NCBI GenBank assembly: GCA_902168205.1
Contig: CABHOK010000014.1
Coordinates: forward strand, 496,001 to 560,000
Direction of reading: 5' to 3'
DNA length: 64,000 bases
Origin: an uncultured Chitinophaga sp.
Lineage (GTDB): Bacteria; Bacteroidota; Bacteroidia; Cytophagales; Cyclobacteriaceae
Shown here one piece after another: positions 37,377 through 45,698 of the stretch; position 1 is the first letter of the stretch; each line of letters opens with the position of its first letter. A model generated the notes under the pieces. That model was not told the origin of the DNA. It made no database searches and saw only the letters and a list, made by a program, of their open reading frames with translations. The position numbers and the translations under genes were made by a program.

Positions 37377-38936
37377 ATGAAAACCTATATGAGAAAAATT
37401 ACTGTGTTGCTAGCACTGGCAAGTGTTGCCTTCAGCGCACTGGGCCAGGCGAAAGTCCGCAGAATGCCAAGTATTATTAATCACCCGTCACTAGATGTTT
37501 CCACTCCGTTTATCAGTCTGGATGGTAACGCACTGTTATTCGTTGCCAACAACGGTCAGGATGGTGGGCTTAACATTTTATATACTTCCCGCGAGTCAGA
37601 CTGGAAGGAACCTGTTGATTTACCGAAGCACCTGAATACGCGTCTTAATTTTTTTAAAGGATATGCACTCAGTGCGGATGGCAAGAAACTATATTTTACC
37701 TGTGCGAAATCGCCTGTTATAGGGGGCTACGATATTTTTTCTTCTGAGCTTACCGGCAGCACCTGGAGTCAGCCTGAAAACCTCATGCTTCCTATAAATT
37801 CAAAGAGCAATGACGGAGCACCTTCCTTTACAGGCGATGGCAACACTATATATTTTATGCGCTGCGACAAGATGGATCAAAATAAAGCGAGCGGCTGTAA
37901 AATTTTTGTGTCGAAGAAAAAATCAAATGGTCAATGGGAAGAGCCTCTGGAATTACCCGCTACTATCAACACGGGTAATTCACAAACGCCTCGAATTATG
38001 GCCGATGGCGAAACGCTCATCTTTTCATCGGATAAAATTACTCCGAACAAAGGAGGAATGGATTTATATATATCCAAACTCAGAAACGGCACGTGGTCAA
38101 ATCCTGTGGCAATGGATTTTGTAAACACTGAAAAGGATGATCAATATGTAAGCGTAGCAGCATTGGGAAGATACCTGTTGAAAGAAGCGCCCGGTGCCCG
38201 AAAAAATTCAGAGATAACAGAGTTCCTGATTCCTGCTGAGATCAAGCCGCGCGGTTTAATGATGGTGGAAGGCAAGGTGACAGACAACACTGGTGCTGCT
38301 ATACCAGCTTATATTTCCATTACAGATATAAATACCAAGAAGCGTGTTTATAGCGGTCGGCCAAATGCGAATGGAGTATACTCGGTTTTTTTATTGGAGG
38401 GTACCCGTTATGAAATGTCGGTAGATCCGGAGCAAAGCAATATATCTTTCTTCTCCAGAACGTTCGATCTTACCAGTGATAAAATTCCGCAGAAAGAGAA
38501 AGTAAATATAACATTGAAACAACTTCAACCTGGTGACGAAGTGCCGCTCAATGTTTCATTTAAACCCAACTCAGCTATACCCGATCCATCGGCAGAATCG
38601 GAGTTAAAGAGACTGGTGCGTGTTGCTAAAGCAAACCCATCGTTGAAATTTGAGATACAGGTTTTACTAAGCGGCTATGAAGAAGATACGATAAAATCTT
38701 CGGCTGATCTTACTGAACTTATTGTTGATTCTGTACACACCATAGTGAATAATGTCGATACCGTTGTTGTACGAAACACCTACCACAATGACAGAACGCG
38801 CGCGCAGGCGCAGGCATTGATTGATTATGTTGTTTCGCAGGGAGCAGACTCTAAAAACTTCCGCTACTTCGTAAATGCAATTCCGGCTGTTACTCCGGAA
38901 AACAGAAAGCTTACAGTGAAGGCTGTAGTCCGTTAA
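37377..38936 (+). CDS. PorE-like secreted protein: beta-propeller, regulatory domain, OmpA-like C-terminus
   Basis: 519 residues. Signal peptide ends SALGQ (residue about 24). Residues about 35-290 form a PD40-type propeller (LYFTCAKSPVIGGYDIFSSEL; DGAPSFTGDGNTIYFMRCDK; ETLIFSSDKITPNKGGMDLYIS), about 300-380 a carboxypeptidase-regulatory domain (EGKVTDNTGAAIPAYISITD) and the rest an OmpA-like region. PorE, a T9SS component, has this order plus an N-terminal TPR that is missing here, so this is a relative rather than PorE itself. Preceded by a 287-bp spacer and followed by a terminator. Confidence 0.78.
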   Translation: MKTYMRKITVLLALASVAFSALGQAKVRRMPSIINHPSLDVSTPFISLDGNALLFVANNGQDGGLNILYTSRESDWKEPVDLPKHLNTRLNFFKGYALSADGKKLYFTCAKSPVIGGYDIFSSELTGSTWSQPENLMLPINSKSNDGAPSFTGDGNTIYFMRCDKMDQNKASGCKIFVSKKKSNGQWEEPLELPATINTGNSQTPRIMADGETLIFSSDKITPNKGGMDLYISKLRNGTWSNPVAMDFVNTEKDDQYVSVAALGRYLLKEAPGARKNSEITEFLIPAEIKPRGLMMVEGKVTDNTGAAIPAYISITDINTKKRVYSGRPNANGVYSVFLLEGTRYEMSVDPEQSNISFFSRTFDLTSDKIPQKEKVNITLKQLQPGDEVPLNVSFKPNSAIPDPSAESELKRLVRVAKANPSLKFEIQVLLSGYEEDTIKSSADLTELIVDSVHTIVNNVDTVVVRNTYHNDRTRAQAQALIDYVVSQGADSKNFRYFVNAIPAVTPENRKLTVKAVVR

Positions 38937-38964
38937 AAATACAAAGCTGCTACGACAAAAAAAT

Positions 38965-39005
38965 AAAAAGAGCGGTTATCAGTACATCGATAGCCGCTCT
39001 TTTTT
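38965..39005 (+). terminator. Rho-independent terminator
   Basis: AAAAAGAGCGGTTATC (38965-38980) pairs with GATAGCCGCTCTTTTT (38989-39004) with one G:T pair. It follows the PorE-like gene. Confidence 0.9.
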
Positions 39006-39222
39006 AATTCTTACAGCGTTATTGCCTTCAATGCTTTCGGGCTGGCAAACACGGTTCTGCATTCTCTCTGTTCGGTACTTCATGCAATTGCGATGGCCAT
39101 TGCCTGTGATGGAGCTTCCGAAACAATATATAGCTTTATACTATATTTTCTCTGGCACTTATCTCGCTGATACTATACTTCGTACTCCAGCGCCGGTAGT
39201 AAAGATTCTGAGAACTAAAATT
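39006..39222. other. Spacer without recognised gene
   Basis: 217 bp between the terminator and the DUF2911 gene. A plus-strand reading frame crosses it but runs mostly antisense to the DUF2911 gene and looks like chance; I see no promoter, RNA or repeat. Confidence 0.5.
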
Positions 39223-39777
39223 CTAATACGAAAAAGGAACAGCCACCAGGGTCTTGTCCCATATCAAAACCATTTCGGCATCCCCGCCTACTTTTTCAAA
39301 AGCGATGGTAAATTGTTCAAAGAGTCTGTCTTGCTTCACGGCATGGACATCAATCTTCAGCACATCACGCGCGGGATCGCGGTTGGCTTCACCTCCAGAG
39401 TTAACACCCCATTGTCCGAATTCAGAATTTAGAATTATGGTCCATGTTTCTTCGCCTGGAATTGTCCACAGAGAATACTTTCCGCTTTTCAAAACCTTTC
39501 CTTCAAAGCGGAGGTCTTTCGATGTTTCAAAAGTTGTAGCTTCGTTGGCTCCGGTGCGCCACACAACACCATAAGGCACCAGGGCGCCAAAGATTTCACG
39601 TTCCTTTTTATACGGGCGATTGTAGAAAACTTTAACAGTCAGGTCTTTATCATTAAAAACCACCTCTTCTTCCGGACTGAAAGATTTGGTCTGTTTCTTC
39701 ATATAGTACATCGTAACCCGGCCCAGCAGAATGAGAACAACAATTGCTATTCCGGTAAAAATCAAAAACTTTTTCAT
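39223..39777 (-). CDS. DUF2911 domain membrane-anchored protein
   Basis: 184 residues. An N-terminal membrane anchor (about 4-26, no cleavage site) followed by a DUF2911 beta domain: VKVFYNRPYKKEREIFGALVPYGVVWRTGANEATTFET near 48-85 and SGKYSLWTIPGEETWTIILN near 97-116. Family common in Bacteroidota; function unknown, extracytoplasmic by topology. Single-gene unit, divergent from the small membrane gene at 39894. Confidence 0.85.
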   Translation of the reverse strand: MKKFLIFTGIAIVVLILLGRVTMYYMKKQTKSFSPEEEVVFNDKDLTVKVFYNRPYKKEREIFGALVPYGVVWRTGANEATTFETSKDLRFEGKVLKSGKYSLWTIPGEETWTIILNSEFGQWGVNSGGEANRDPARDVLKIDVHAVKQDRLFEQFTIAFEKVGGDAEMVLIWDKTLVAVPFSY

Positions 39778-39893
39778 ACTTACGTTAAGGTGGCCTCGCC
39801 GACAAGATCGTTATTCAAAACAATTTTTCAATCTTCTGATACAAAATACTGTCCTAGAACCTATTTTTACGGTCCTAAAAAAATATCAAAGTT

Positions 39894-40016
39894 ATGGACG
39901 TAGCATCTTGGTGGCCTTTTTACGTGGTAATCACATTATTTGTTTTAGCCATCGTTTCTCCCTGGATCTTTCCGAACAAACAGGTGAGCAAAAACAAACA
40001 CGACAACAAATTCTAA
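39894..40016 (+). CDS. Small membrane protein, 40 residues
   Basis: A 40-residue frame, MDVASWWPFYVVITLFVLAI then VSPWIFPN and a charged tail KQVSKNKHDNKF. It has one membrane helix (about 9-25) flanked by Trp residues and a Lys-rich C-terminus, which is the usual shape of a real small membrane protein and not of random coding. A TATTTTTA element lies about 25 bases before the ATG. It sits in the gap between the DUF2911 gene (divergent) and the LOG gene (33 bases downstream), so it may lead that transcript. Function unknown. Confidence 0.6.
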   Translation: MDVASWWPFYVVITLFVLAIVSPWIFPNKQVSKNKHDNKF

Positions 40017-40049
40017 GAAGGCTCCCTCCCGGGCTTTCTTACCCAACCC

Positions 40050-40592
40050 ATGAACATTTGTGTTTTCTGCGGCTCTTCATTAGGTCATAGTCCGATCTAT
40101 GAAGCAGCTGCTAAAGAGTTAGGCGCTTTAATGGCCGCACAAGGTCACACCTTGGTATATGGTGGCGGCAATGTTGGGCTCATGGGTGTCATTGCCGATT
40201 CTGTTCTGCAAAATGGTGGTGAAGTAATTGGTGTGATACCAGACTTTTTACTTCAGCGTGAAGTCGGGCATCGTGGTGTATCGAAACTCGAAGTAGTGGG
40301 CTCGATGCACGAACGCAAAAAAAGAATGGCTGATCTTTCAGATGCATTTATAGCCATGCCAGGTGGCTGGGGCACACTTGATGAACTTGCGGAGATACTC
40401 ACCTGGCGACAACTCGATCTCATCACGCAACCTATCGCATTACTGAACACAGCAGATTTTTTCAAAACGCTGGTAGACCAGATGCATAAAATGGTGGATG
40501 CCGGTTTTCTTCGGGCTTCCAACCTCGACTTTCTTTTGATCGAGCACTCTCCTGAAAAACTTCTCTCATCGATCCAGAGAGAAAATCAATAA
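40050..40592 (+). CDS. LOG family cytokinin-type phosphoribohydrolase
   Basis: 180 residues, TIGR00730/LOG family. The signature is PGGWGTLDELAEILTW (PGGxGTxxE) near 109-124, with VYGGGNVGLMGVIAD near 37-51 and the conserved N-terminus CVFCGSSLG. These enzymes release free base from nucleoside 5'-monophosphates; plant LOG proteins activate cytokinins and bacterial ones act in purine or AMP turnover. Probably co-transcribed with the small membrane protein before it. Confidence 0.92.
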   Translation: MNICVFCGSSLGHSPIYEAAAKELGALMAAQGHTLVYGGGNVGLMGVIADSVLQNGGEVIGVIPDFLLQREVGHRGVSKLEVVGSMHERKKRMADLSDAFIAMPGGWGTLDELAEILTWRQLDLITQPIALLNTADFFKTLVDQMHKMVDAGFLRASNLDFLLIEHSPEKLLSSIQRENQ

Positions 40593-40649
40593 ACATTCGC
40601 ACATTTTGACTTATCTTGACGTATAACCGAATACGGTTCACACGTTTGT

Positions 40650-41882
40650 ATGGTGCGTATAATTCAGGTCTTCGTCCTTGTCATTGCTTGTGTTGGTAAT
40701 CTCTCCGCTCAAACATTGGGCTTCTCTCTTCCTCCGGGTCAGAAGAAGGTTCAAATGCCCATCGAGATCTATAATAACCTGGTGGTGGTTCCTGTAGTGT
40801 TAAACAAAACACTCCCGCTGAAATTTATACTGGATACAGGAGTACGCACCGCCATCCTTACGCAAAAAACATTTACGGATATTCTTAATTTACCCTATTC
40901 ACGCAAATATACTATATCCGGACCCGGTGGAGAAAAACTTGTAGATGCGTACGTCACCAACAACGTCACACTCGATCTTCCGGGTATACAAGGTCGTGGT
41001 CACGCCATGTTGGTACTTGAAGAAGATTACCTTGAACTCAGAAATTATCTTGGCACGGATGTGCATGGGATATTAGGCTATGAATTGTTTAGCCGTTTTA
41101 TAGTACAGATCGATTACGAAAAGAAAGTGCTTACCTGCACTACTCCCGACCGATTTAGAAAATCACGGAAGTTTCAAACTATACCGATGAAGATTGAAGA
41201 CACCAAGCCCTATATTATCACACCGATCTCCTTTCAGGATGGGACGAATATGAATGCAAAGTTACTCATGGATTCTGGTGCAAGTCACGGGTTAATGCTC
41301 GACCCGGCAACGGATCAGCGAATTACGGTGCCCGCACATGTTGTGAGCAGTGTTATCGGCCGCGGACTTGGAGGTGAGATTGTTGGTAAGGTAGGTCGGA
41401 TCAAATCCATCGAGTTTGGAACCTACAAATTGAATAACGCGATCGCTAATTTTCCCGATCCCAACAGTTATTCCGATAGTATAAAGATTGGTAATGTGTT
41501 TCGTAACGGAGCTGTCGGTGGCGAGATTATGAGTCGCTTTACCATTATCTTCAATTTTCCGCAGGAAGAAATATATATCAAAAAGAACGCAGCCTTTAAA
41601 AAAGGATTTCACTATAACCTGAGTGGGCTTATTGTGAAAGCAAAAGGCTCGCAACTAAATGTTTTTGAAGTAACAGAAGTACGCAAACTTTCAGTTGCCG
41701 ACAGAGCCGGTGTTATGGCTGGCGATATTATTACCAGTATAAATGGTATAACAACACAAATACTTACACTGAATCACCTGAACAGCTTTTTCAACAGTAA
41801 GCCTAATAAAAAAATACGTTTAGAGATCGAGCGAAAAGGTCAGCGTATGCGCAAGGAATTTTTGCTGGAAGATCAGATCTGA
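40650..41882 (+). CDS. Retropepsin-like aspartyl protease with PDZ domain
   Basis: 410 residues. Signal peptide 1-21 (NLSAQ). The protease region has two active-site triads, LDTGVRTAIL (Asp62) and LMDSGASHGLML (about Asp209), as expected for a two-lobe pepsin-like or fused retropepsin fold. A PDZ domain (about 320-405, VADRAGVMAGDIITSINGI) ends the protein. This type is widespread in Bacteroidota and periplasmic, with unknown targets. The start ATG has a CACGTTTG element only one base upstream, so a leaderless transcript is possible. Convergent with the next gene (3-base gap). Confidence 0.88.
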   Translation: MVRIIQVFVLVIACVGNLSAQTLGFSLPPGQKKVQMPIEIYNNLVVVPVVLNKTLPLKFILDTGVRTAILTQKTFTDILNLPYSRKYTISGPGGEKLVDAYVTNNVTLDLPGIQGRGHAMLVLEEDYLELRNYLGTDVHGILGYELFSRFIVQIDYEKKVLTCTTPDRFRKSRKFQTIPMKIEDTKPYIITPISFQDGTNMNAKLLMDSGASHGLMLDPATDQRITVPAHVVSSVIGRGLGGEIVGKVGRIKSIEFGTYKLNNAIANFPDPNSYSDSIKIGNVFRNGAVGGEIMSRFTIIFNFPQEEIYIKKNAAFKKGFHYNLSGLIVKAKGSQLNVFEVTEVRKLSVADRAGVMAGDIITSINGITTQILTLNHLNSFFNSKPNKKIRLEIERKGQRMRKEFLLEDQI

Positions 41883-41885
41883 AAA

Positions 41886-42356
41886 TTATCCGTGTGACAG
41901 CTTCAATATAAAATCCTTTCTTTTCTGATACACCTGGTATAAGTAAAGCTGTGTTCTTTTAAAGCGGAGTGAATTCTTCAACGTATTGTAGATCGCATCT
42001 GAGGAAAGATTTTTCTTTAACAGAAAATCAAGTATGCTGTTAGCCGTGAGTGATTCATGGTAATTTGAATTCTTCAGCACGGTGATGGGTATATCTTTTG
42101 TCTTGGCGTTGCTGGAAAGTGTGTTGATGGTTTCCTTTAATTCTGTCTTGCCGAGGTTATCGTCAATCAGAATAAAGTTTGGATTGAAACGGATCAGGCG
42201 TTCCATAATGCTTTTCACATCGAACGCAATCTCGGTAACAATTTTAAAACCACGCACGTCCTGCAGCTTTTTAAGGACAGCACTTAACTCGATCGGGTTA
42301 TTCCCAACCAGTAATACGTGCATGGGTTCTGATGTAGAGGTGTCTTTCGTAGTCAT
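41886..42356 (-). CDS. Receiver-like domain protein, atypical
   Basis: 156 residues. A response-regulator-like fold: VLLVGNNPIELSAVLKKL, then FILIDDNLGKTE with Asp65 at the phosphoacceptor position, and IPITVLKNS with the conserved Thr. The N-terminal acidic pair is replaced by Gly-Asn-Asn, so Mg2+ binding and normal phosphorylation are doubtful. There is no output domain beyond a C-terminal helical tail. Sensor kinase genes are not adjacent. It is a single-gene unit with a 134-bp upstream spacer, divergent from the FAD enzyme gene. Confidence 0.72.
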   Translation of the reverse strand: MTTKDTSTSEPMHVLLVGNNPIELSAVLKKLQDVRGFKIVTEIAFDVKSIMERLIRFNPNFILIDDNLGKTELKETINTLSSNAKTKDIPITVLKNSNYHESLTANSILDFLLKKNLSSDAIYNTLKNSLRFKRTQLYLYQVYQKRKDFILKLSHG

Positions 42357-42490
42357 ATTGCCAACTGTGTAATGTAACAGTATATTAACGTAAAAGGTTA
42401 CTCAACAAGATTTATTCCGGTGCTATTTTTTGTGCGTATACGTACTAATTTTCATCCGGAATTCTCAAATACGGAAATACTGATCTGGAA

Positions 42491-43609
42491 TTGAAAAAAA
42501 TAGTAATCATTGGTGGCGGGCTTGCTGGTCTTGTATCAGCCATTATCCTTTCGCGAAAAGGACTTCATGTTCATGTTATTGAAAAAAAGGTATACCCCTT
42601 TCACCGTGTTTGCGGAGAGTATATTTCGAACGAGACAATTCCATTTCTTAAGTCGCTTGATCTTTTTCCGGAAGAATTTTCACCACCGCACATTCGTAAT
42701 TTTTTACTTTCAGCTACCAGTGGTAAATATGAAAAACTGCCGCTTGATCTCGGAGGCTTCGGCCTGAGCCGCTATATATTGGATGAATTTTTATTTAAGA
42801 AAGCGCAGGCATCAGGTGCCGGGTTCTGGCTTCACACCGAAGCCGAAAATATAATATTTCACGAGCGTGAGAATAAATTTGATATTAGTACTTCGCGGGG
42901 AAATATAGCAGCCGATGTTGTTATCGGTTCATTTGGTAAACGCTCCAGGCTCGATGTTCAGCTTAACCGTTCGTTCATACAAAAGCGTTCACCTTACGTT
43001 GGCATAAAGTATCACATCAAAACAGATCACCCTGCTGATCTTATAGCACTCCATAATTTTCCGGGCGGCTATTGCGGCATGAGTAATGTAGAGGATGGCA
43101 AAACCAATCTTTGCTATTTAACACATCGCGATAATGTGAAGAAGTATAAGAACATTCGCGATATGGAAGAAGCGGTGCTTTTTACAAACCCGTTATTGAA
43201 ATCTGTTTTTACCAATGCCGATTTTCTTTTTGATAAACCCGAAGTGATCAACGAGATCTCTTTCGAAACGAAGTCTCCGGTTCAAAACAATATACTCATG
43301 GCCGGTGATGCTGCGGGTATGATTACACCGCTGTGCGGCAACGGTATGGCTATGGCCATACATGCTTCTAAAATTGTAAGTGAGCTTGTAGAAAGGTATT
43401 GTACCGATGAGCATTTCTCAAGAGAAGAACTTGAGAAGACTTATACATATCAGTGGAGGAAAAATTTTGCAACGCGACTGTGGGCCGGCCGGCAGATTCA
43501 GAATCTGTTTGGTAATGAATGGGCTTCCAACGTGGCTATAAATCTCGCGATTCATGTAAAGCCGGTGGCGCGAATCATTATGCGCAACACCCATGGAAAG
43601 GTGTTCTGA
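42491..43609 (+). CDS. FAD-dependent oxidoreductase, geranylgeranyl-reductase/UbiH-like
   Basis: 372 residues. FAD motif IVIIGGGLAGLVSAIILSRKG at the N-terminus with VIEKK, then RVCGEYIS near 39 and the second FAD motif NILMAGDAAGMITPLCGNGMA near 270. The start is a TTG at 42491, because no ATG or GTG exists upstream in frame. Related Bacteroidota enzymes often sit beside a type III polyketide synthase and a methyltransferase; neither is seen here, but a UbiA-type prenyltransferase is encoded 1.1 kb away. Substrate unknown, probably a prenylated or aromatic lipid. Confidence 0.85.
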   Translation: MKKIVIIGGGLAGLVSAIILSRKGLHVHVIEKKVYPFHRVCGEYISNETIPFLKSLDLFPEEFSPPHIRNFLLSATSGKYEKLPLDLGGFGLSRYILDEFLFKKAQASGAGFWLHTEAENIIFHERENKFDISTSRGNIAADVVIGSFGKRSRLDVQLNRSFIQKRSPYVGIKYHIKTDHPADLIALHNFPGGYCGMSNVEDGKTNLCYLTHRDNVKKYKNIRDMEEAVLFTNPLLKSVFTNADFLFDKPEVINEISFETKSPVQNNILMAGDAAGMITPLCGNGMAMAIHASKIVSELVERYCTDEHFSREELEKTYTYQWRKNFATRLWAGRQIQNLFGNEWASNVAINLAIHVKPVARIIMRNTHGKVF

Positions 43610-43722
43610 CTTTCATAAGACAAATTTACCGTTAGTTGAGCGATACTAAATGTTGGTTGAGTTATAGGTAATTTTTCAGGAATCAATTCTTATCTTCCCT
43701 TATAATCAACCATCATACAACC

Positions 43723-44745
43723 ATGAATCAAGAAACGAATCGCAGATCATTTTTACGTTCCCTCGGACTCATCACGGTTGGCGCAACAGCCGGAGCTTCT
43801 TTTCTATCTTCCTGCGGAAGTAAACCTTCCGGTGATCAGCAGGCAACGGCTGACACAACAGCCGTTACGCCTGCAGCTCCGAAAGAGCTGTTCTTTAAAA
43901 TTTCGTTGGCTGAATGGTCGCTGCATAAATCACTTTTCGATGGAAAATTAACGAACCTCGATTTTCCTGCGAAAGCTAAAAATGACTTCGGTATATCTGC
44001 CGTGGAATATGTAAATCAGTTTTTTAAAGACAAAGCGAAAGATCAGGCATACCTGGCTGATCTGAAAAAGCGTTGTGATGATCTCGGTGTAACCAGTGTA
44101 TTGATCATGTGTGATGGTGAAGGTGAGCTTGGTGATGCTGATGTGAAAAAACGTAAACAGGCGGTTGAAAATCATTATAAATGGGTGGAGGCCGCGAAGT
44201 TTTTAGGTTGCCACTCCATTCGTGTTAATGCTGCGGGTGAAGGTAAACGCGAAGATGTTGCCAAAGCTGCAACGGAAGGACTGCGTCAGCTTTCTGAATT
44301 TGCTAAGGGTGTAGGTATAAATGTTATAGTTGAAAACCACGGAGGTTTTTCTTCGGATGGTCAATGGCTGAGCAGTGTTATTGCCGGCACGCAAATGGAT
44401 AACTGCGGTACGTTACCAGATTTCGGTAATTTCTGTATTAACCGTACAAAACCTGAAGCGAATACTCCGGAAGCCTGGGCGAAAACAAAATGCCTCGAAG
44501 AGTACGATCGCTATAAAGGCGTACAGGAGCTTATGCAATATGCCAAAGGTGTAAGCGCTAAAACACATGAGTTTGATGCCCAGGGTAATTGTACCGATAC
44601 GGATTACACCCGCATGCTGCCCATTGTAAAAGCTGCAGGTTATACCGGCTATATTGGTATAGAGTATGAAGGACAAACCCTTAGCGAAGACGAAGGTATA
44701 CGTGCAACCAAAGCGCTTCTGGAGAAAGCAGGCGCTATAGCGTAA
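43723..44745 (+). CDS. Tat-exported lipoprotein, sugar phosphate isomerase/epimerase-like
   Basis: 340 residues. The signal peptide has twin Arg (RR at 7-8 in [10 protein letters not shown]) and a lipobox FLSSC with Cys31, so it should be a Tat-exported lipoprotein. The mature part is an AP-endonuclease-2-type TIM barrel ([45 protein letters not shown]). In Bacteroidota these act on sugars or inositols outside the cytoplasm. tatC is in this window at 33750. A terminator-like hairpin lies 77 bases past the stop, inside the convergent UbiA-type gene. Confidence 0.88.
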   Translation: MNQETNRRSFLRSLGLITVGATAGASFLSSCGSKPSGDQQATADTTAVTPAAPKELFFKISLAEWSLHKSLFDGKLTNLDFPAKAKNDFGISAVEYVNQFFKDKAKDQAYLADLKKRCDDLGVTSVLIMCDGEGELGDADVKKRKQAVENHYKWVEAAKFLGCHSIRVNAAGEGKREDVAKAATEGLRQLSEFAKGVGINVIVENHGGFSSDGQWLSSVIAGTQMDNCGTLPDFGNFCINRTKPEANTPEAWAKTKCLEEYDRYKGVQELMQYAKGVSAKTHEFDAQGNCTDTDYTRMLPIVKAAGYTGYIGIEYEGQTLSEDEGIRATKALLEKAGAIA

Positions 44746-44759
44746 CACGATATACACTG

Positions 44760-45650
44760 TCAGAACATCTGCCAAAGCTGGGTTGAATCCAGCAGCAGGT
44801 ATATAAAGAATATATTTAAACATGTGGCTGAAATAAAATTCAGCCACATAGTGTTTTTATGGTTCGCCTTTGTCTCATCTTTTATAACGCGAATGAACCA
44901 GTATAAAAAGAAGATCATTACGGGAAATAAAGCCGCTATAAATGACACGCTATAGTCATTCACAAAGAATGCATTGAAATACAGTATATATCCGATCGTA
45001 ACCACAGCGAACAAAGCGCCCACAAAAAGAAACGTTCCGCGTACACCTACCATCAAACTAAATGTTTTATCTCCACGCTTGGAATCCTCTTCGTGTTGAT
45101 ATACTTGTGTCATGGGATACGTTCCCAACAACATCGCACTGCTCAAGAGTCCGGGTATAATTACAGAAGCCCTTAGTGCATTCTCCAACGGAAAGCGATT
45201 GATGCCAACATAGCACATCACAAATGCAAACAGTCCCTGAAACAAACCGACTGTTAACCATCCTCCGATTGGATATTTTTTAAGGCGTATAGCAGGGTGA
45301 CTATAGGCTTTGGAAATTAAACCGTAAACGAAAATGAGCACGGCAAATACAATAGAGATATTAACAACAGCCAACACCAGCGCGATAACATCAAACAGTA
45401 ACGAAAGATAATATAGTCCTTTTGTTACTTTGGGAGGATTCTTCAATCCACCAATACTCTTTTCATCTTTATCGAAGTAACTGTTATAGCCATTGCTGGC
45501 CGGATACAGGAACAGGTGTATAATAAGAAAGGTCCAGATCAACGGATTCACACTGATGTTAGGCGAGATAGCCAGACTGAAAAAAAATACCGGCATCAGG
45601 TAGTACGAGAACGGTATACGTAAGTGAAGCCAGGCTGAACGCGAAAACAT
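44760..45650 (-). CDS. UbiA family prenyltransferase
   Basis: 296 residues, about nine membrane helices. First Asp-rich motif NGYNSYFDKDEKS (N56, D60, D62) and second motif YQHEEDSKRGDKT near 185-197 match the UbiA prenyltransferase family. Such enzymes attach polyprenyl chains to aromatic rings or modify lipids and pigments. The cognate substrate is unknown; the FAD oxidoreductase at 42491 is a possible pathway partner. Its 3' end carries a strong plus-strand hairpin (44822-44849). Confidence 0.88.
   Translation of the reverse strand: MFSRSAWLHLRIPFSYYLMPVFFFSLAISPNISVNPLIWTFLIIHLFLYPASNGYNSYFDKDEKSIGGLKNPPKVTKGLYYLSLLFDVIALVLAVVNISIVFAVLIFVYGLISKAYSHPAIRLKKYPIGGWLTVGLFQGLFAFVMCYVGINRFPLENALRASVIIPGLLSSAMLLGTYPMTQVYQHEEDSKRGDKTFSLMVGVRGTFLFVGALFAVVTIGYILYFNAFFVNDYSVSFIAALFPVMIFFLYWFIRVIKDETKANHKNTMWLNFISATCLNIFFIYLLLDSTQLWQMF
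44822..44858 (+). terminator. Terminator-like hairpin inside the UbiA-type coding region
   Basis: A perfect 11-bp stem, ATGTGGCTGAA (44822-44832) with TTCAGCCACAT (44839-44849), loop ATAAAA, then AGTGTTTTTAT. On the plus strand it could end the Tat-lipoprotein transcript while coding for the C-terminus of the opposite gene. Confidence 0.55.
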
Positions 45651-45698
45651 AATTGTTGAAAATATATAGTGAATATCTCTTTGTTACTTGAAGTAAAA

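Noticed and set aside
39022-39432. Plus-strand frame of 136 codons.
   Set aside because: Half lies antisense to the DUF2911 gene and it lacks a promoter or homologous motifs.
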